Assembly: GCA_026874595.1 (NCBI GenBank)
Contig: CM049318.1
Location: forward strand, 48,404,456 to 48,468,455
Direction: 5' to 3'
Source of the DNA: Sipunculus nudus
Lineage: Eukaryota; Annelida; Sipuncula; Golfingiida; Sipunculidae
Length of the DNA stretch: 64,000 nt
A model generated the notes under the pieces. That model made no database searches. It was not told where the DNA came from and was given only the letters and a program-made list of their open reading frames with translations. Both the position numbers and the translations under genes were made by a program. Shown here one piece after another: positions 61,878 to 64,000 of this stretch. Within the stretch, counting starts at the first letter, position 1; the number at the start of each line of letters is the position of its first letter.

Positions 61878-62577
61878 TGTTACAGGTGCTCCTTTTATTG
61901 TGGGACGCGGGCGTAACTCGTGTTGTGGGACGTGGGTCACGTGATGAGCCTGGTATGTGTAGATACACAGCGATGTCTTTCTAGAGAATTACTGAAACGC
62001 GTGTTTACTGTGGGGTAGGATCCTTATAGACTGAAGTGGAAAATTCCCGGCTTGGGGTGTGAAGGTATATAAAGGGGCTGTTGTTTAGAACCAGGGGGCA
62101 GACAGCAGAGCAGATTCCAGCGGACGCAGAGGCATGTGTCGGATTCTGAGAATTTATCCGAGGAATGCGGCAATTATACATTTTCAAAGACTTACTCCTG
62201 CATTTTATGCATTTGGACTTCAGTTTACTTTCTGTGTTGTTTCAAGAATTTTCCAATGGACTGTCATTCTCCGAGAGTTTACATTCAAAGGACTTATCGT
62301 TGTGATGGTGTTGGTATCGAGGTACTGTACCATTATCTTTCTGTGTGATTCTATTGACTTTTATTGTATAATTGCATTGATTTAGTGTATCGAATTTTTA
62401 GGGTTGTTTTAAGAATAAATTACAGTTAATTGTTAACAAAAAAACCACTGACTTCTTTATTCATTCCCCTAGACATTTCACGCTGCCTATTGTTACAGAA
62501 TCTGATTTTTTTTATCTCCATTACAAAATTTGTGTTCATCACGCATGCGTGATCTGTTTATATTTGGTTCTGTAACA
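61878..62577 (+). mobile_element. Solo LTR, copy 4, with perfect 4-bp target duplication
   Basis: The 700-bp element has the ends TGTTACAG and CTGTAACA and is flanked by AAAT on both sides, a perfect 4-bp target duplication that fixes the termini. It has a TATA box (TATATAAA, 62066), AATAAA (62414) and, near the end, a 16-bp palindrome ATCACGCATGCGTGAT (62538-62553). It is shorter than copy 1 because of deletions in the 5' half. Frames at 62134-62385 and 62136-62348 lie in the LTR and are not genes. Confidence 0.9.
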
Positions 62578-64000
62578 AAATAAAAAAAAAGACGAGTCTA
62601 ATAACACAGCAAAAATAATTCGTTGTTAACCAATTAGCTCCCGCATTAACTACCCAGTTAAATAAATATGCATAATTAATAAATCGGTCCATCCGTCCTC
62701 TTCAAGGATATGTATTTGGCAGTATACGTAGAGGGAAATTTAAAGTGAATACGTTGAATACCATGTAAGTTAATGACATTTAAGTGACCTTTCCCCCTTA
62801 TCTGTGACAGTTCAATGTCTCTTCCTGTGTCAAAACATGCCAATCTTTAGATGCGATTTACCCAAAATGCCCACATTTTTCACACTCACATCAGGCAGAT
62901 TCTTTTTCTAGAGAACAATACAAACATTTTCATATAAATTATCCTTTGTATATATTTTGGTGCCACTATCTTCCTAAATATGGCCCTTTTCAAAGGTTTC
63001 CTATAGCACTAATAGTCTGTGCCTCTCATGCTATATGTATTATCAACAACAATTAATGCATTTATTAGAAAGACAAGACCAGTTGAAAATTAGGAGTATA
63101 AAAAAATATTTACAGGAACATAAGGGGTTAAAATAGGTTTGATAGATTACCAGGTGCAGCCCCAACCAAGGCGAGCGTCAGATTGTCACATGTTCTGACA
63201 GGTGTTAGATCGGTAGTGGAAGCTGTATCGATGACTATTGTGATTCTGTGTAAGATTTGTTTTCTTTGTTAAATACAGTATCTCAAGGTTTACATATCTC
63301 AGCTTGCATCATGTTCCACCAACAGATCGAACCAACCGCCAACTTTTTTTTTACTGTCTAGGGACATTCTCCATGTATGATAAAACGTTCAATAATTTTA
63401 AAGACCTGACCTATATTTGCTTGAATGAACTTGACTATTTGATGTTTGGCATCTCAAATGCATCTTCGGTTGACACAGTAAAAAGAAGCTATATGCGTTC
63501 GTGAAAAGTTGATAGAAGACATAATATATAGCACACATATATAGGGAGCGCGGGATTTATAAACAAAATGAAAGAGACTTTCCCTCCATCCACCTACACT
63601 TACACACACACACAGAAAAACGTCAAGATAAATTAAAAATAAAATAAGATAAAAGGGGCCTCTCAACTGAATCGTATTATATTCACCGTGAATCAATAAA
63701 TGCTGAGCCTCGAATAATTCTATACACAAACACTTATCTAAACAAAATCAACTAACCTACAACATAGATATGATATTCATGTTCCAGTTTAAACTTAAAA
63801 AATAGTAATGGAATAAATTGAAAATAAATATACTTCCGGATATACTTCTGGAACGAAACAGTACATGGCCCTCCCTGCCATGTGATAGAATGCAAATAAA
63901 TATTCATGTTGGTTAATTTCTTCCATGGATGTGTTGTACTTAATATAAATCGGAAAGATTTGCTTCAAGATTCGGTTACACTATAACGAACGTGTACAAT
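62578..64000. other. Non-coding, no feature
   Basis: AT-rich sequence. Short frames only, and a small CA-rich tract near 63602. Confidence 0.4.

Noticed and set aside
62134-62385. Two overlapping hydrophobic frames
   Set aside because: They lie wholly inside the solo LTR and overlap its polyadenylation region.
1-64000. tRNA, rRNA or other structured RNA genes
   Set aside because: No cloverleaf with internal promoter boxes and no ribosomal segment was recognised by eye; a tRNA or covariance-model scan was not possible.

Overview
The window looks like nuclear DNA from an animal, most likely a marine invertebrate and probably a bivalve mollusc. It is AT-rich, has no dense coding, no operons and no bacterial-type genes. 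It contains short exons with GT/AG splice sites, very long introns, solo LTRs, a Penelope-like retroelement relic, foldback and TA-flanked transposon relics, microsatellites and very large minisatellites. The bivalve assignment rests on the general style of the repeats and was not tested by any search.

Coding content is small. Five exons lie on the minus strand, and each encodes one six-cysteine EGF-like domain. In transcription order they are 51836-52032 (start codon, signal peptide, EGF), 37755-37892, 35800-35910, 26197-26337 and 1477-1697. All four with two usable splice sites are phase 1-1, and the first ends in phase 1, so any splicing between them keeps the frame. This fits a secreted or membrane multi-EGF protein. 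The last exon carries its own hydrophobic segment before the EGF, so it may instead open a second, neighbouring gene. The gene could not be named.

Most of the rest is repeats lying in the presumed introns. The four largest arrays use only two periods: 37 bp (3420-10145 and 19134-24145) and 47 bp (13976-15150 and 28201-35655). The first and last also contain kilobase-scale internal duplications of about 2.02 kb. A further array with a 205-bp higher-order period (27200-28200) runs directly into the 28-35 kb array.

Mobile elements include one family of solo LTRs (2050-2886, 19310-20120, 61878-62577, plus truncated copies at 58797 and 12665). These have TGTTAC/GTAACA ends and 4-bp target duplications, and one copy sits inside a minisatellite. 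A 5.7-kb foldback-like element (38268-43974) with arms made of 760-bp tandem units is nested inside an older dispersed repeat. There is also a 1.1-kb TA-flanked pogo/Tigger-like element (45866-46976), a decayed Penelope-like GIY-YIG endonuclease (16110-16500), and small GGATCC-ended elements that sit at array edges.

The remaining stretches show no genes that can be supported. Most short open frames are by-products of the repeats.
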